DNA of 33,227 nucleotides from Flavobacteriales bacterium (GTDB lineage Bacteria > Bacteroidota > Bacteroidia > Flavobacteriales_D > Crocinitomicaceae), in the NCBI GenBank assembly GCA_009926125.1, contig RFPM01000010.1, forward strand, positions 1 through 33,227, in the 5' to 3' direction. The translations under genes and the position numbers were made by a program. Within the stretch, counting starts at the first letter, position 1, and each line of letters opens with the position of its first letter. The notes beneath the pieces are model-generated. The model was given only the letters and a program-made list of their open reading frames with translations. It was not told the DNA's origin and did no database searches. Positions 8,539 through 19,400 of this stretch are shown here, one piece after another.

Positions 8539-9267
8539 ATGAAATTACTTGCTAGTTTATTTTTAATCAGTTTGTTTTCATGTAGCATTATAGAAAATGC
8601 TTCAACAACTATTTTAAATCCGACCAACAATTCTCCCTCTAAAATCGACTTAACAAATGAGGAAGTTATTTCAGGTTTAAAAGAAGCTTTGAATGTTGGT
8701 ATTAAGAATGCAGTTAATTTAAGTTCAGTAACGGATGGATTTCTTAAAAATGATGTGATTCGCTTACCTTTTCCTCCAGATGCCATTAAAGTTCGGGAAA
8801 AAGCCATAAATTTTGGTCTTTCCAAGCAAGTTGCAACCTTTGAGGAAACATTGAATCGTGCTGCAGAAGAAGCCACAAAAAAGGCACTACCCATTTTTAT
8901 TGATGCAATAAAAAATATGTCTGTTTCAGATGGCTTCTCAATATTAAAAGGAGGAGATGGAGCGGCTACTAAATTTTTAAAAAGCCAAACTTCAAATCAA
9001 TTAGTTATAGCATTTGCTCCTGTGGTAAAAGAAGCGACTACTAAAGTACAACTAACAGCATATTGGAATCCAATAATTACAAGATATAATTCTGCAATGA
9101 CTTTATCCGGTGGTCAAAAATTAGATCCAGATTTAGATGCTTATATTACCCAAAAAGCAATAGATGGTTTGTTTTATTTGGTAGAAACTGAAGAAAATAA
9201 AATTCGTAAAGACCCTTTAGCGCGTGTTTCAGATATTCTTGTAAAAGTATTTGGAAGTTTGTTTTAG
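8539..9267 (+). CDS. DUF4197 family lipoprotein
   Basis: Lipobox LISLFSCS, then GLKEALNVGIKNAVNLSSVTDGFLKNDVIRLPFPPDA and SILKGGDGAATKFLKSQTSNQL, as in DUF4197. Confidence 0.85.
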   Translation: MKLLASLFLISLFSCSIIENASTTILNPTNNSPSKIDLTNEEVISGLKEALNVGIKNAVNLSSVTDGFLKNDVIRLPFPPDAIKVREKAINFGLSKQVATFEETLNRAAEEATKKALPIFIDAIKNMSVSDGFSILKGGDGAATKFLKSQTSNQLVIAFAPVVKEATTKVQLTAYWNPIITRYNSAMTLSGGQKLDPDLDAYITQKAIDGLFYLVETEENKIRKDPLARVSDILVKVFGSLF

Positions 9268-9271
9268 CAGT

Positions 9272-10138
9272 ATGAAATATTACACTGAAACTGAATTGGT
9301 ATTAAATTCCAAAAAACAAGTATATCATCTTGGATTATCCGCAAATAACTTAGCTCATAAAATAATTCTTGTTGGAGATCAAGATCGTGTTTCAATGGTT
9401 TCAGAATTCTTTGAAAAGATTGAACATAAGTCACAGCATCGAGAATTTGTTTGCCATACAGGAATATACAAAGGAAAACGAATTTCTGCTATATCAACCG
9501 GAATTGGAACTGATAATATTGACATTACTATTAATGAATTGGATGCATTAGTCAATATTGATTTAGATAATAGAATAGAGAACGAAGAAAAAATTAGTTT
9601 AGAGATAATTCGTATTGGAACCTGTGGGATTTTACAAGAAAACATTCCAGTACATTCTTATATTTTATCTAGTCATGCTTGTGGTTTTGATAATGTAGCA
9701 CATTTTTATAAAATAAACTTCAGTGCTTTTGAACTTGACTTAGCACAAAAAATTAATAATTTTTTAGATTTCCCAAAGTCTATTCAAACTTATTTTTCTA
9801 GTGCAAACGAAGATTTAGTCAGTCGTTTAAGTTCAAAAGATACTCATATTGGAATTACGGTAACAAGTTCTGGATTTTATGGTCCACAAGGCAGAACTTT
9901 AAGGATTCCAACCCATACCCAAGATATTCATTTATTGCTTGCTAAATTTATCGAGAAAGACCTAAAAATTTTAAATTTTGAAATGGAAAGTTCAGCTCTT
10001 TTTGCTTTAGGGAAAGATCTTGGTCACAGATGCGCAACAATTTGTTTGGGGATTGCAAATAGACCAAACCTTGAATTTTCAAGTGATTCCAAAGCTGAAA
10101 TGCAAAAATTAATATCTTATACGCTCGAAAGAATATAA
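9272..10138 (+). CDS. Nucleoside phosphorylase, uridine phosphorylase-like
   Basis: VGDQDRVSMVSEFF, GIYKGKRISAISTGIGTDNIDITINEL and LNFEMESSALFALGKDLGHRCATICLGIANR. ATG at 9272 is preferred over the listed TTG at 9251, which lies inside the preceding gene. Confidence 0.88.
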   Translation: MKYYTETELVLNSKKQVYHLGLSANNLAHKIILVGDQDRVSMVSEFFEKIEHKSQHREFVCHTGIYKGKRISAISTGIGTDNIDITINELDALVNIDLDNRIENEEKISLEIIRIGTCGILQENIPVHSYILSSHACGFDNVAHFYKINFSAFELDLAQKINNFLDFPKSIQTYFSSANEDLVSRLSSKDTHIGITVTSSGFYGPQGRTLRIPTHTQDIHLLLAKFIEKDLKILNFEMESSALFALGKDLGHRCATICLGIANRPNLEFSSDSKAEMQKLISYTLERI

Positions 10139-10145
10139 ACTGATT

Positions 10146-10667
10146 TTAATTCTTTACTAGCTTGTCTATAGCAATGTGTAAATTGATTCCTCTCAGCTCA
10201 TTTCCTTGGGCAACAATTTTTCCTGTACCATCAACTAAAAAAGCTGAGGGGATTGAGCTAACGCCATAAAGAGTAGCGGCTTTTCCTTCTTTATCAATCC
10301 CATGATTTTTCCATGAAAGAAGATCATTTTTTATAGCTTCCTTCCATGCTTTTTCATCACGATCTAGTGAAACACTAAATACCTCAAAACCTTTTGCATT
10401 TATAAAGGTTTCTTTTTTATACTTTTTATAAGCTTCCACAACTTTTGGGTTTTCCTGCCTGCAAGGTCCACACCAAGAAGCCCAAAAATCTATTAAGACA
10501 ATTTTTCCTTTCAAATTTGAAAGTTTAATTTTTTTTCCACTTGGGGAAAGTAATTCTATTTCTGGAGCACTTATTACTGAATTAACACCAGCTTTTTTTT
10601 TCATAGTTAGAGCAAAGCAAGCATAAGCTACAACTAAAATAGAACTTAAAATTATTTTATATTTCAT
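10146..10667 (-). CDS. TlpA-family thioredoxin-like protein disulfide reductase
   Basis: N-terminal signal/anchor, GKIVLIDFWASWCGPCRQENP (CGPC active site) and GVSSIPSAFLVDGTGKIVAQG. Confidence 0.9.
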   Translation of the reverse strand: MKYKIILSSILVVAYACFALTMKKKAGVNSVISAPEIELLSPSGKKIKLSNLKGKIVLIDFWASWCGPCRQENPKVVEAYKKYKKETFINAKGFEVFSVSLDRDEKAWKEAIKNDLLSWKNHGIDKEGKAATLYGVSSIPSAFLVDGTGKIVAQGNELRGINLHIAIDKLVKN

Positions 10668-11974
10668 TAGCTAATTCTTCTTATGTCAGCACCGATATTA
10701 TTAAGTCGCAATTCGATATCTTGGTATCCACGATCAATTTGTTCAATATTATGTATAGTACTTTTTCCCGGTGCAGATAGAGCAGCAATTAAAAGGGAAA
10801 CGCCAGCACGAATATCTGGTGAAGTCATGCTAATTGCTTTTAAATCATGTTCTCTTCCCAAGCCAATAACTGTCGCCCGATGTGGGTCACAGAGAATAAT
10901 TTGAGCTCCCATATCGATTAACTTATCTACAAAAAATAAGCGGGATTCAAACATTTTTTGATGAATTAACACTGATCCTTTTGCTTGTGATGCAACAACT
11001 AAAATAATTGAAAGTAAATCTGGTGTGAAGCCTGGCCATGGTGCGTCATAAATAGTTAGAATTGACCCGTCGATAAAAGTATCAATTTGATAACTATCTT
11101 GAGCTGGCACAAAAATATCATCTCCTCGTCGTTCTAGTTTTATTCCGAGTCTCTTAAAAACATTTGGGATTATCCCTAGATTCTCATAACTCACTTCTTT
11201 GATTGTGATTTCAGATTTTGTCATTGCTGCTAGGCCGATAAAACTACCTATTTCAATCATATCTGGAAGTATACGATGGTAGCAACCTTTTAAAGATTTA
11301 ACCCCTTCAATATATAATAAATTAGAACCAATTCCAGTGATATTCGCTCCCATTGAATTCAACATGCGGCACATCTGTTGAATATATGGCTCACAAGCTG
11401 CGTTATAAAAGGTTGTTTTTCCTTCAGCAAGAACAGCAGCCATTAATATATTTGCAGTTCCTGTAACGGAAGCTTCATCTAAATGAATGTATGCACCTTT
11501 TAACTTTTTTGCTTCTACAGAATAAAAATGTTCTCCAGCATCGTAATTAAATTTTGCTCCTAGAAGTGCAAAACCTTCAAAATGAGTGTCTAAGCGACGT
11601 CTTCCAATTTTATCTCCACCGGGTTTTGGAATAAAACCTCTTCCGAAGCGCGCCAATAAAGGACCAACAATCATTATTGAACCACGAAGCGATGCAGCAC
11701 GTATTTTAAAATCTTCCGATTCAAGGTATTTTAAATCGATTTCTTTTGCTTGAAAGCTATACGTTCCTTTTTCAATTTTCTCAATTTTCACACCCATAAT
11801 TTGTAAGAGTGCAATTAATTTATTTACATCGACAATATCAGGAATATTAGATATTGTGACTTTTTCTTCCGTTAGAAGAGGAGCACACAATACTTGTAGC
11901 GCTTCATTTTTAGCACCTTGAGGAATTAATTCTCCCTTAAGTGGTTTTCCACCATAAATCTCAAATGAGGCCAT
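10667..11974 (-). CDS. murA: UDP-N-acetylglucosamine 1-carboxyvinyltransferase
   Basis: 435 aa EPSP-synthase fold with GGKPLKGELIPQGAKNEALQVLCAPLL, LRGSIMIVGPLLARFGRG and SPDIRAGVSLLIAALSAPGKSTIHNIEQIDRGYQ. Confidence 0.95.
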   Translation of the reverse strand: MASFEIYGGKPLKGELIPQGAKNEALQVLCAPLLTEEKVTISNIPDIVDVNKLIALLQIMGVKIEKIEKGTYSFQAKEIDLKYLESEDFKIRAASLRGSIMIVGPLLARFGRGFIPKPGGDKIGRRRLDTHFEGFALLGAKFNYDAGEHFYSVEAKKLKGAYIHLDEASVTGTANILMAAVLAEGKTTFYNAACEPYIQQMCRMLNSMGANITGIGSNLLYIEGVKSLKGCYHRILPDMIEIGSFIGLAAMTKSEITIKEVSYENLGIIPNVFKRLGIKLERRGDDIFVPAQDSYQIDTFIDGSILTIYDAPWPGFTPDLLSIILVVASQAKGSVLIHQKMFESRLFFVDKLIDMGAQIILCDPHRATVIGLGREHDLKAISMTSPDIRAGVSLLIAALSAPGKSTIHNIEQIDRGYQDIELRLNNIGADIRRIS

Positions 11975-11975
11975 T

Positions 11976-12611
11976 TTATTGCTTTTTGAATTTCTTTTTT
12001 TGCTTAAAATTGTTATTGGGTTTCGTAAATTTCTTATTCAGCCCCATTTCACGTAAAATAGTACTTGTATTAACCAAATCATCCGGGTTTTCCAAAATTA
12101 AGTCACCTTTTGATAATTCTTTTAAATTTTCAGCAATAACATTATTTTCTACAGCATCGTTGTTATGAGAGAGGTACTGTTTTTTCATGAAATTCGCCAT
12201 TGAAGTCTTTAAATATTCTTTTTCTTTTGGATCAGTTGTTTCCCTTGAAGCTTCTAAAATTGCTTGAGTATATTTCCCATAATGGCCATATTTAATAGAA
12301 CTTGAAGGATAATCCATAATGGATGGTTTTTCATTTAAAGCTTCAGGTTTTGGAATATCATAAGGAGAATCAACATCGAGCATAAAATCAGACATAACAA
12401 ATAAGTGTGTCCATAATTTATGTCTGTAGTCATCAACATCTCTTAAATGAGGATTTAGTTGTCCCATAACTTCAATTATAGCTTGAGCTGCTCTATTTCT
12501 TTCAATGCGATCCTCAAGTTCCATTGCGTGTGAGATCATATTTTGAACATTTCGACCATATTCAGGCAGAATTAATTTTCCACGAGTGGTATTGTATTCC
12601 ATTTCTTCCAT
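11976..12611 (-). CDS. DUF4290 domain-containing protein
   Basis: EMEYNTTRGKLILPEYGRNVQNMISHAMELEDRIERNRAAQAIIEVMGQLNPHLRDVDDYRHKLWTHLFVMSDF; Lys-rich C-terminus. Directly upstream of murA. Confidence 0.85.
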   Translation of the reverse strand: MEEMEYNTTRGKLILPEYGRNVQNMISHAMELEDRIERNRAAQAIIEVMGQLNPHLRDVDDYRHKLWTHLFVMSDFMLDVDSPYDIPKPEALNEKPSIMDYPSSSIKYGHYGKYTQAILEASRETTDPKEKEYLKTSMANFMKKQYLSHNNDAVENNVIAENLKELSKGDLILENPDDLVNTSTILREMGLNKKFTKPNNNFKQKKKFKKQ

Positions 12612-12613
12612 AA

Positions 12614-14851
12614 TTAATTTTCTAATTTTTGTGAGAGTGCATTATCATAAATATTTTTTGCTTCGCTAATAAATCCAAAATGTTCTTCGTCAATTTGAAG
12701 CTTTCCTTTGGTGACATGGCCTAAAAGCGTAATGTTTACCATTGTTTTTATCATGTATTCCAGAAAAGATTCAGCTTTTTCTTCACTTACAGTTACAACT
12801 ACTCTTCCTTGTCCTTCTCCGAATAAAAAGGCATCTTCACGAATTTCAGAGTCGCTAACAATATCAAAACCAAGTTCTCTTGGAAGAGACATTTCAATCA
12901 AAGTTACATACAATCCTCCATCTGCAACATCGTGAACAGCATTTACAATGTTTTCTTCGATTAATCCTTTTACTGCCTCTTGCATTTGAAATTCTTTTTC
13001 AAGATCAAAATAAGGAGCTGGCGAGGCTTTTACACCCAAGTATGTTGCAAGGTATTCTGAAGACGAAATATCGTTTTTATATTCACCAATTAAAAAAATT
13101 AAATCTCCTTTTTGCTTGAAATCCAAGGTCATTACCTTGTCTTTATCGGGAACAATGCCAATCATTCCAATAGTTGGAGTTGGAAAAACTGGAATTTCAA
13201 CACCATTTTTAGATGTTTGGTTATAAAATGATACATTTCCACCAGTTACAGGTGTCTTAAATTTTAGACAGGCAGTAGACATTCCTTTAATTGCTCCTAC
13301 AAACTGCCAATAGGATTCAGGATTATAGGGATTTCCAAAATTCAAGCAATTTGTAATTGCACTTGGAATTCCGCCAGCACATACAATATTTCTAGCTGCT
13401 TCTGATACGGCAATCATCGTTCCTATTTCTGGATCTGCATTAACGTAGCGCGAATTACAGTCAACGGTCATTGCTAAAGCTTTATTCGTTCCTTTTATAT
13501 TTACAACTCCTGCATCTGAAGGGCGATTAGTCGTCATATTCCGTGTACCGACCATTGAGTCATATTGTTCGTAAACCCATTTTTTAGATGCGATATTTGG
13601 CAATCCAAGCATTGCAAAGCCAACTTCTTTTAAATTACTTGGCATTTCGATACTATCAATATTAAATTTCTTGAATTCTGAATAGTATGCTGGTTCAGAA
13701 TATTCTCTATTGTATTGCGGTGCTCCACCTCCTAAAACAAGTGATTCGGCAGGAACATCGCCAACTAATTCATCATTTGTGAAATAGCGAACACGACCTG
13801 TATCTGTAACAAAGCCAATTTCCTCGGCATGTAAATCCCATTTTGTAAATATATCTTTTACGATTTTTTCTTTCCCCTTTTGAACAACCACAAGCATTCG
13901 TTCTTGAGATTCTGAAAGTAAAATTTCATAGGGAAGCATATTTTCTTGTCTTTTTGGCACCTTATCTAAAAAAATATCCATTCCAACGTTTCCTGCGGCA
14001 CTCATTTCGCAAGTTGAACAAGTAATTCCAGCGGCTCCCATATCTTGCATTCCAACAATTGCATTTGTTTCTGCTAATTCCATTGTAGCTTCAAGGAGTA
14101 ATTTTTCCATAAAAGGATCACCAACTTGTACAGATGGTAAATCGTTTACGGAATCTTCTGTTATGTCTTTTGATGCAAATGCTGCACCTGCGATTCCGTC
14201 TTTTCCAGTAGCAGACCCAACAATAAAAACTGGGTTTCCGGGACCTTTTGCAGTTGCTGAAATCATTTTTTTACTGTCAATTATTCCCGCTGAAAAAGCA
14301 TTAACTAGTGGATTTGTATTGTATGAATCATCAAAAAAGACTTCGCCACCAACGATTGGAATTCCAAATGCATTTCCATAATCTCCAATTCCTTTAACAA
14401 CTCCTTTGACCAACCATTTTGTTCTGGCATTTTCAATATTTCCAAAACGCAAAGAATTTAATTGAGCAATTGGTCGCGCTCCCATGGTAAAAATATCCCG
14501 ATTGATACCACCAACTCCAGTTGCAGCTCCTTGGTATGGTTCTAAAGCACTTGGGTGATTGTGTGATTCAATTTTAAAAACGCAGCCTAAACCATCTCCT
14601 ATATCTACCAAGCCAGCATTTTCCTCTCCAGCTTTTACGAGCATATGTGGACCATCTTTCGGAAGTGTTTTGAGCCAAAGAATCGAATTCTTGTAAGAAC
14701 AATGCTCCGACCACATAACAGAATAAACAGCAGTTTCAGTAAAATTTGGTGTTCGTCCTAAAATTTCTTTTATCTGATCAAATTCATCCGTTCTGAGACC
14801 TAAATCTATTGCTTGTTCTATGCTTGCTTCTTTTTGCAAATTACTTTCCAT
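12614..14851 (-). CDS. purL: Phosphoribosylformylglycinamidine synthase subunit PurL, small form
   Basis: [68 protein letters not shown] and [15 protein letters not shown]. Confidence 0.96.
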   Translation of the reverse strand: MESNLQKEASIEQAIDLGLRTDEFDQIKEILGRTPNFTETAVYSVMWSEHCSYKNSILWLKTLPKDGPHMLVKAGEENAGLVDIGDGLGCVFKIESHNHPSALEPYQGAATGVGGINRDIFTMGARPIAQLNSLRFGNIENARTKWLVKGVVKGIGDYGNAFGIPIVGGEVFFDDSYNTNPLVNAFSAGIIDSKKMISATAKGPGNPVFIVGSATGKDGIAGAAFASKDITEDSVNDLPSVQVGDPFMEKLLLEATMELAETNAIVGMQDMGAAGITCSTCEMSAAGNVGMDIFLDKVPKRQENMLPYEILLSESQERMLVVVQKGKEKIVKDIFTKWDLHAEEIGFVTDTGRVRYFTNDELVGDVPAESLVLGGGAPQYNREYSEPAYYSEFKKFNIDSIEMPSNLKEVGFAMLGLPNIASKKWVYEQYDSMVGTRNMTTNRPSDAGVVNIKGTNKALAMTVDCNSRYVNADPEIGTMIAVSEAARNIVCAGGIPSAITNCLNFGNPYNPESYWQFVGAIKGMSTACLKFKTPVTGGNVSFYNQTSKNGVEIPVFPTPTIGMIGIVPDKDKVMTLDFKQKGDLIFLIGEYKNDISSSEYLATYLGVKASPAPYFDLEKEFQMQEAVKGLIEENIVNAVHDVADGGLYVTLIEMSLPRELGFDIVSDSEIREDAFLFGEGQGRVVVTVSEEKAESFLEYMIKTMVNITLLGHVTKGKLQIDEEHFGFISEAKNIYDNALSQKLEN

Positions 14852-14980
14852 GATCCAATTTTTCTTTGCAAAAATAGGTAAATTATATAGATTTTAGTTT
14901 TAAAAATAGCAAGAATAAGAGGTATTTTTTTAGAAAAGACAATCGAATAAGAAAAGCAGTTAAATTCCCTAATTTTTTAT

Positions 14981-14988
14981 TAATTTTG
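14981..14988 (+). promoter_or_regulatory. -7 promoter element (TAATTTTG) of lpdA
   Basis: Perfect TAnnTTTG, 18 nt upstream of the ATG at 15007. It covers the alternative TTG start at 14986, arguing for the 15007 start. Confidence 0.5.
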
Positions 14989-15006
14989 ACATCTAAATTG
15001 AACTTT

Positions 15007-16398
15007 ATGAATTACGATATAATTGTTGTTGGTAGTGGACCCGGTGGATATGTAACTGCTATTCGGGCTTCTCAGTTGGGTTTTAAAACTGCGATTGTAG
15101 AGCGTGAATCTTTAGGTGGGATTTGCTTAAATTGGGGTTGTATCCCAACAAAAGCATTATTAAAATCCGCGAATGTTTTTGAATACATTTCTCATGCATC
15201 CGATTATGGAATAACAGTAAATTCTTCTTCTGTAGATTTTAACGGAATGATTAAAAGAAGTCGTGATGTAGCGGATGGAATGAGCAATGGAATTCAATTT
15301 TTAATGAAAAAAAATAAAATTGACGTTCTTAAAGGAAATGGCGTAATTAAAGCAGGAAGAAAAGTTGCTGTAACTGATGAGACTGGAAAGACAGTTGAAT
15401 ACACTGCTGATAAAGGATTAATTATTGCAACAGGATCTCGCTCGAGAGAATTACCAAATTTACCCCAGGATGGTGAAAAAATAATTGGTTACCGACAAGC
15501 AATGACTTTGAAGACTCAACCAAAAAAACTTGTTATTGTTGGTTCTGGAGCAATTGGTATTGAATTCGCTTATTTTTACAATGCTATTGGAACAGAGGTT
15601 ACCGTTGTTGAATACTTACCAAATATTGTCCCTGTTGAAGATGAAGATATTTCAAAGCAACTAGAAAAGTCCTTTAAAAAAGCTGGAATTAACATTATGA
15701 CGAATGCTTCAGTTGAAGCAGTTGATACTAAGGGTAAAAATTGTATTGTATCAATAAAAACTGAAAAAGGCGAAGAAAAAATAGAATGTGATGTTGTTCT
15801 TTCTGCTGTCGGAATTCAAGCAAATATAGAGAATATTGGATTAGAAGAACTTGGAATTATAGTTGACAAGGGTCGAATTCTTGTAAACGATTATTACCAA
15901 ACAAATTTACCAGGTTATTATGCAATTGGCGATATTGTTCCAGGACCTGCATTAGCGCATGTTGCTTCAGCGGAAGGAATTATTTGTGTTGAGAAATTAG
16001 CTGGACATCATCCTGAGCCATTAAATTATGGAAATATTCCAGGCTGTACTTATTGTTCTCCAGAAGTTGCTTCTGTTGGAATGACAGAGAAAGCAGCCAA
16101 AGAAGCAGGTTATGATGTAAAAATTGGAAAGTTTCCATTCTCGGCCTCTGGAAAAGCAAGTGCGGCGGGAGCAAAAGATGGTTTTGTGAAATTAATTTTC
16201 GATGCGAAGTATGGCGAACTTTTAGGTGGACATATGATTGGTGCAAATGTTACAGAAATGGTTGCTGAATTAGTTGCTGTTCGTAAATTAGAAATAACAG
16301 GAGAAGCATTGATTAAAACTGTTCATCCACATCCAACAATGTCAGAAGCGATTATGGAGGCCGCTGCTCAAGCTTACGGAGAAGTGATTCATTTGTAA
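15007..16398 (+). CDS. lpdA: Dihydrolipoyl dehydrogenase
   Basis: MNYDIIVVGSGPGGYVTAIRASQLG, GGICLNWGCIPTKALLKSA (redox-active Cys pair), YAIGDIVPGPALAHVASAEG and HPHPTMSEAIMEAA. Confidence 0.95.
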   Translation: MNYDIIVVGSGPGGYVTAIRASQLGFKTAIVERESLGGICLNWGCIPTKALLKSANVFEYISHASDYGITVNSSSVDFNGMIKRSRDVADGMSNGIQFLMKKNKIDVLKGNGVIKAGRKVAVTDETGKTVEYTADKGLIIATGSRSRELPNLPQDGEKIIGYRQAMTLKTQPKKLVIVGSGAIGIEFAYFYNAIGTEVTVVEYLPNIVPVEDEDISKQLEKSFKKAGINIMTNASVEAVDTKGKNCIVSIKTEKGEEKIECDVVLSAVGIQANIENIGLEELGIIVDKGRILVNDYYQTNLPGYYAIGDIVPGPALAHVASAEGIICVEKLAGHHPEPLNYGNIPGCTYCSPEVASVGMTEKAAKEAGYDVKIGKFPFSASGKASAAGAKDGFVKLIFDAKYGELLGGHMIGANVTEMVAELVAVRKLEITGEALIKTVHPHPTMSEAIMEAAAQAYGEVIHL

Positions 16399-16445
16399 TC
16401 CTTTTTTCTAAACTTAATTTAAAAGTTTTTCTTAGCCATAAGGAA

Positions 16446-19400
16446 TTACATTTTAACAAAAGGCAAGGTAACACTTCTGTCTTTTTGTTTTACCTGAACA
16501 TAATACATTCCTTGCTTAAAATCTTGAAGATTGATTTCAATATTTGAGATAAGTTCTTTCGAAGTTAAACTACATTTATCTAGAATACTTCCATTGAGAT
16601 TGTAGAGAATAAATTCAGTTGTTTCATCAAGTGCTAAAGAGTTTTTTATAGACAATGTAAGAGAGGAAGTAGCAGGATTTGGAAATAAACTCACAAAGCG
16701 ATCAGTATTATCATCACCTTGATCTACAGAAGCAGTACATGAAATAAATTGAGTTCCAGGAGAACCTCCAGGGCACCCCACAAACCAAGAAAGACCACTG
16801 TTTTGATCTAAGTAACCATTATAGAAATTGTATTCATTTGTGAAGTTAAGTACTGAGGGGATAGCCGACCAAGGAGCAAGTGTGTCATAAGTAAAACTAT
16901 TTATTAAGGTTCCGGTATTATCATAAATTCGAATACCATCATCTGAGGAAAGACCAAAATTAAATTGCCCAATAAAATTAGATACTAAAGGATGCTTTAG
17001 TGAGAACAATAAAATGTTGTTAGAAATGACGATAAATGAATCAGGAGGAATGCTTACAGATGGAAAAATGTATTCATTGTTATTTTTTGAATCTTTAAAA
17101 ACATATGAATTCAGGTTGATTGTTGCAGTTGTATTATTGTACAATTCAATCCAATCGCCTGCATTATTGCCTGGAATGCTATTGTTGTAATTAAATTCAC
17201 TAATAATGATAGGTTCTTCGCAAGGCGAATAGGCTTCTCCGGGTGATCCTCCAATGCAACCGCAGAACCACGTTAGTGAATCTAAAGGAAGTAGTGTAAT
17301 GTTTTTATTTTCTAAGGTTCTGCCCCAGCCATCAGCACATTTTGGATACGGTGATTCATCAGTGTACACCGCAGAAACTCGAATGTCTTCAAAGGGGTTA
17401 TACAATTTAATAGAATCCCATTTGTTGCTCCAAACGAAGCCCGTTCCTCCAACAAAATTAGTTACTTGTGGGTACATTTGACTAAAAAGATTTGTGTTTT
17501 CACAAACGACTAAAAATGCTCCAGGATTCAGAATAGTCTGGTCTTCAAAGGTAAATTTATCCCAGTAGTTTTTTGATTTTATTGACCAAGCAGTTAAATC
17601 GATTGGAGCAGTTCCAAAGTTGTGTAATTCTATCCAATTTCCTCCATCAACTGTTGGGTCTGGATTGTAATTTATTTCTGAAATTGTAATTTTTTCTTGT
17701 TTTGGAGAACCTGAAAAATGGGCTCTAAATAGATCGTTGTTTTCTATATTAATTGTTATGCTGGCATCAGTGTAATTAAAGAGTGAAAGTGTTAAGTTTT
17801 CGTCCCAATGTTGAAATGTGTATCCAGGGTTTGCAATTGCTGTTATTTTGACGGGATTCCCATTGAAATATACGCCTGTCCAAGGGAGGTTTTCAGGTAC
17901 GATTGTGGAGATTTTTATAGATCCTGCTCCATCTGGAAAAACATCCAATGTTACATCAACTTTGTTATTCAAGTTATATTCACTAACTATTTGATCTCTC
18001 ACAAAGTTATTTCTGTTGGCAAACTGATCTAAATGAATGTTGTGTATATTGTTGTAGTTGTCCATGCTACTGTTTCCTGTCCAAAGCAGCAATGATCTAG
18101 GATAATCAGCTAAAAGCTCGTTATGCATGCTATCAACTATTCCTTGGTAATGATCTGCTTGAAATGTTGTATTCATTAAATCTGCATACCGATTTATGAA
18201 GTAGTTTTTGAATTCTGGATTTTGGATAAGACCATTGTAAATATCCCAAAAGGCTGTTCCCTGACTTTGTCCTTCGAACCAATCAAACATATTTGATGTA
18301 TAATTTGTCCAGCCACCAAGTCCCCATTCTAAGTCCTGAAGAAAAAACCGCCATTTATTGTCAAAGGTTCTAGTTCTGGCCATTTTCATATTATTGTATA
18401 TCCAATCGGCATTGCCAAACCAATTTTCTCCAGCCATATAATCTGTAAAATTGTAAAGATCTAAGCGTTTATTGCATTCAGAAAAATAATTTGGTAGATA
18501 AGGATTTGTGTTTGCAATGTAATCGCGCATAGCATAAAAAGAAGTGTCTGAACCTTTTACAGTTCGAATAACTCCTGCGCCATAAAAATAACTTACTGAT
18601 AGTAAATCAACACTGTCTATGTCATTTCCATAGTTATTTTCGAAATAGCCCTCATTTGCCTTTTCTCGGATCTCATATACTCCAAAATATTCGCCATTTA
18701 GGAAAACTACTGCGGGAGTGTAAGCTTGAGAATTTACATTTGTTTTACTCATCATTCGATTAAACGTTGCATCTCTTTGTGGGTATTGATTCCAGAAATT
18801 ACTTCCATTTCGGATAAACAAAGCGTAGTAATCAGTAATATATGGTTTGTTTGGGATAATTGGATAATGAATAGGTTCTCCTTCTCCAAAGATTGTATTT
18901 GCTGGTTCAATGGTAACACTGTGTTGTGGATTTGAACGACTGCCACCGGCTCCTCCGTCAGGTTTTACAGATGATCGTGATTCAAATTTTTTGATTCCAT
19001 CTTTATCAAAATATTCTACAATACAAGGTTTTTTCCAATCGGTCCACCAATTGTCAAAAATACCATTATCACCGTATAAATCTACTGAATCAATAGTCAA
19101 TAATAAGATAGGAAGTTCAAAGTCTTCGGCAAATAAAAATGTTTCCGCAGCAATAATACTTGGTAACAAATTTGCACTTCCAGATGAAAAACAAGTAACT
19201 TTTAAAACAGTATTTACATTAATGCTAATTGGTCCAGTTACAAGTGGTGAATTAATTGTTGGATTTGAGCCGTTTGTGGTGTATCGTAAAATTCCATTTG
19301 AAATAGAATTATTTATAACCGAAACAGAAATCGGACCTTGAAAAACACCTCCTATATTTACAATTGTTGGTTGTACTTCATATCCATTGTATGCTAAAGC

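Noticed and set aside
8520-8894. 124-aa antisense ORF over the DUF4197 gene
   Set aside because: Overlaps a recognisable lipoprotein gene on the other strand; likely spurious.
12708-12935. Antisense ORFs inside purL (also 12880-13119 and 14163-14381)
   Set aside because: Shadow ORFs opposite a strong conserved gene; the sequences show no domain or plausible start context.
16399-16445. AAACTT...AAGTTT hairpin between the convergent lpdA and CotH-like genes
   Set aside because: Six A/T-rich base pairs only; may be a weak bidirectional terminator but is not well supported.
18910-19341. 143-aa antisense ORF within the CotH-like gene
   Set aside because: Explained as a shadow of the 4-kb reading frame; low-complexity composition and no motif.
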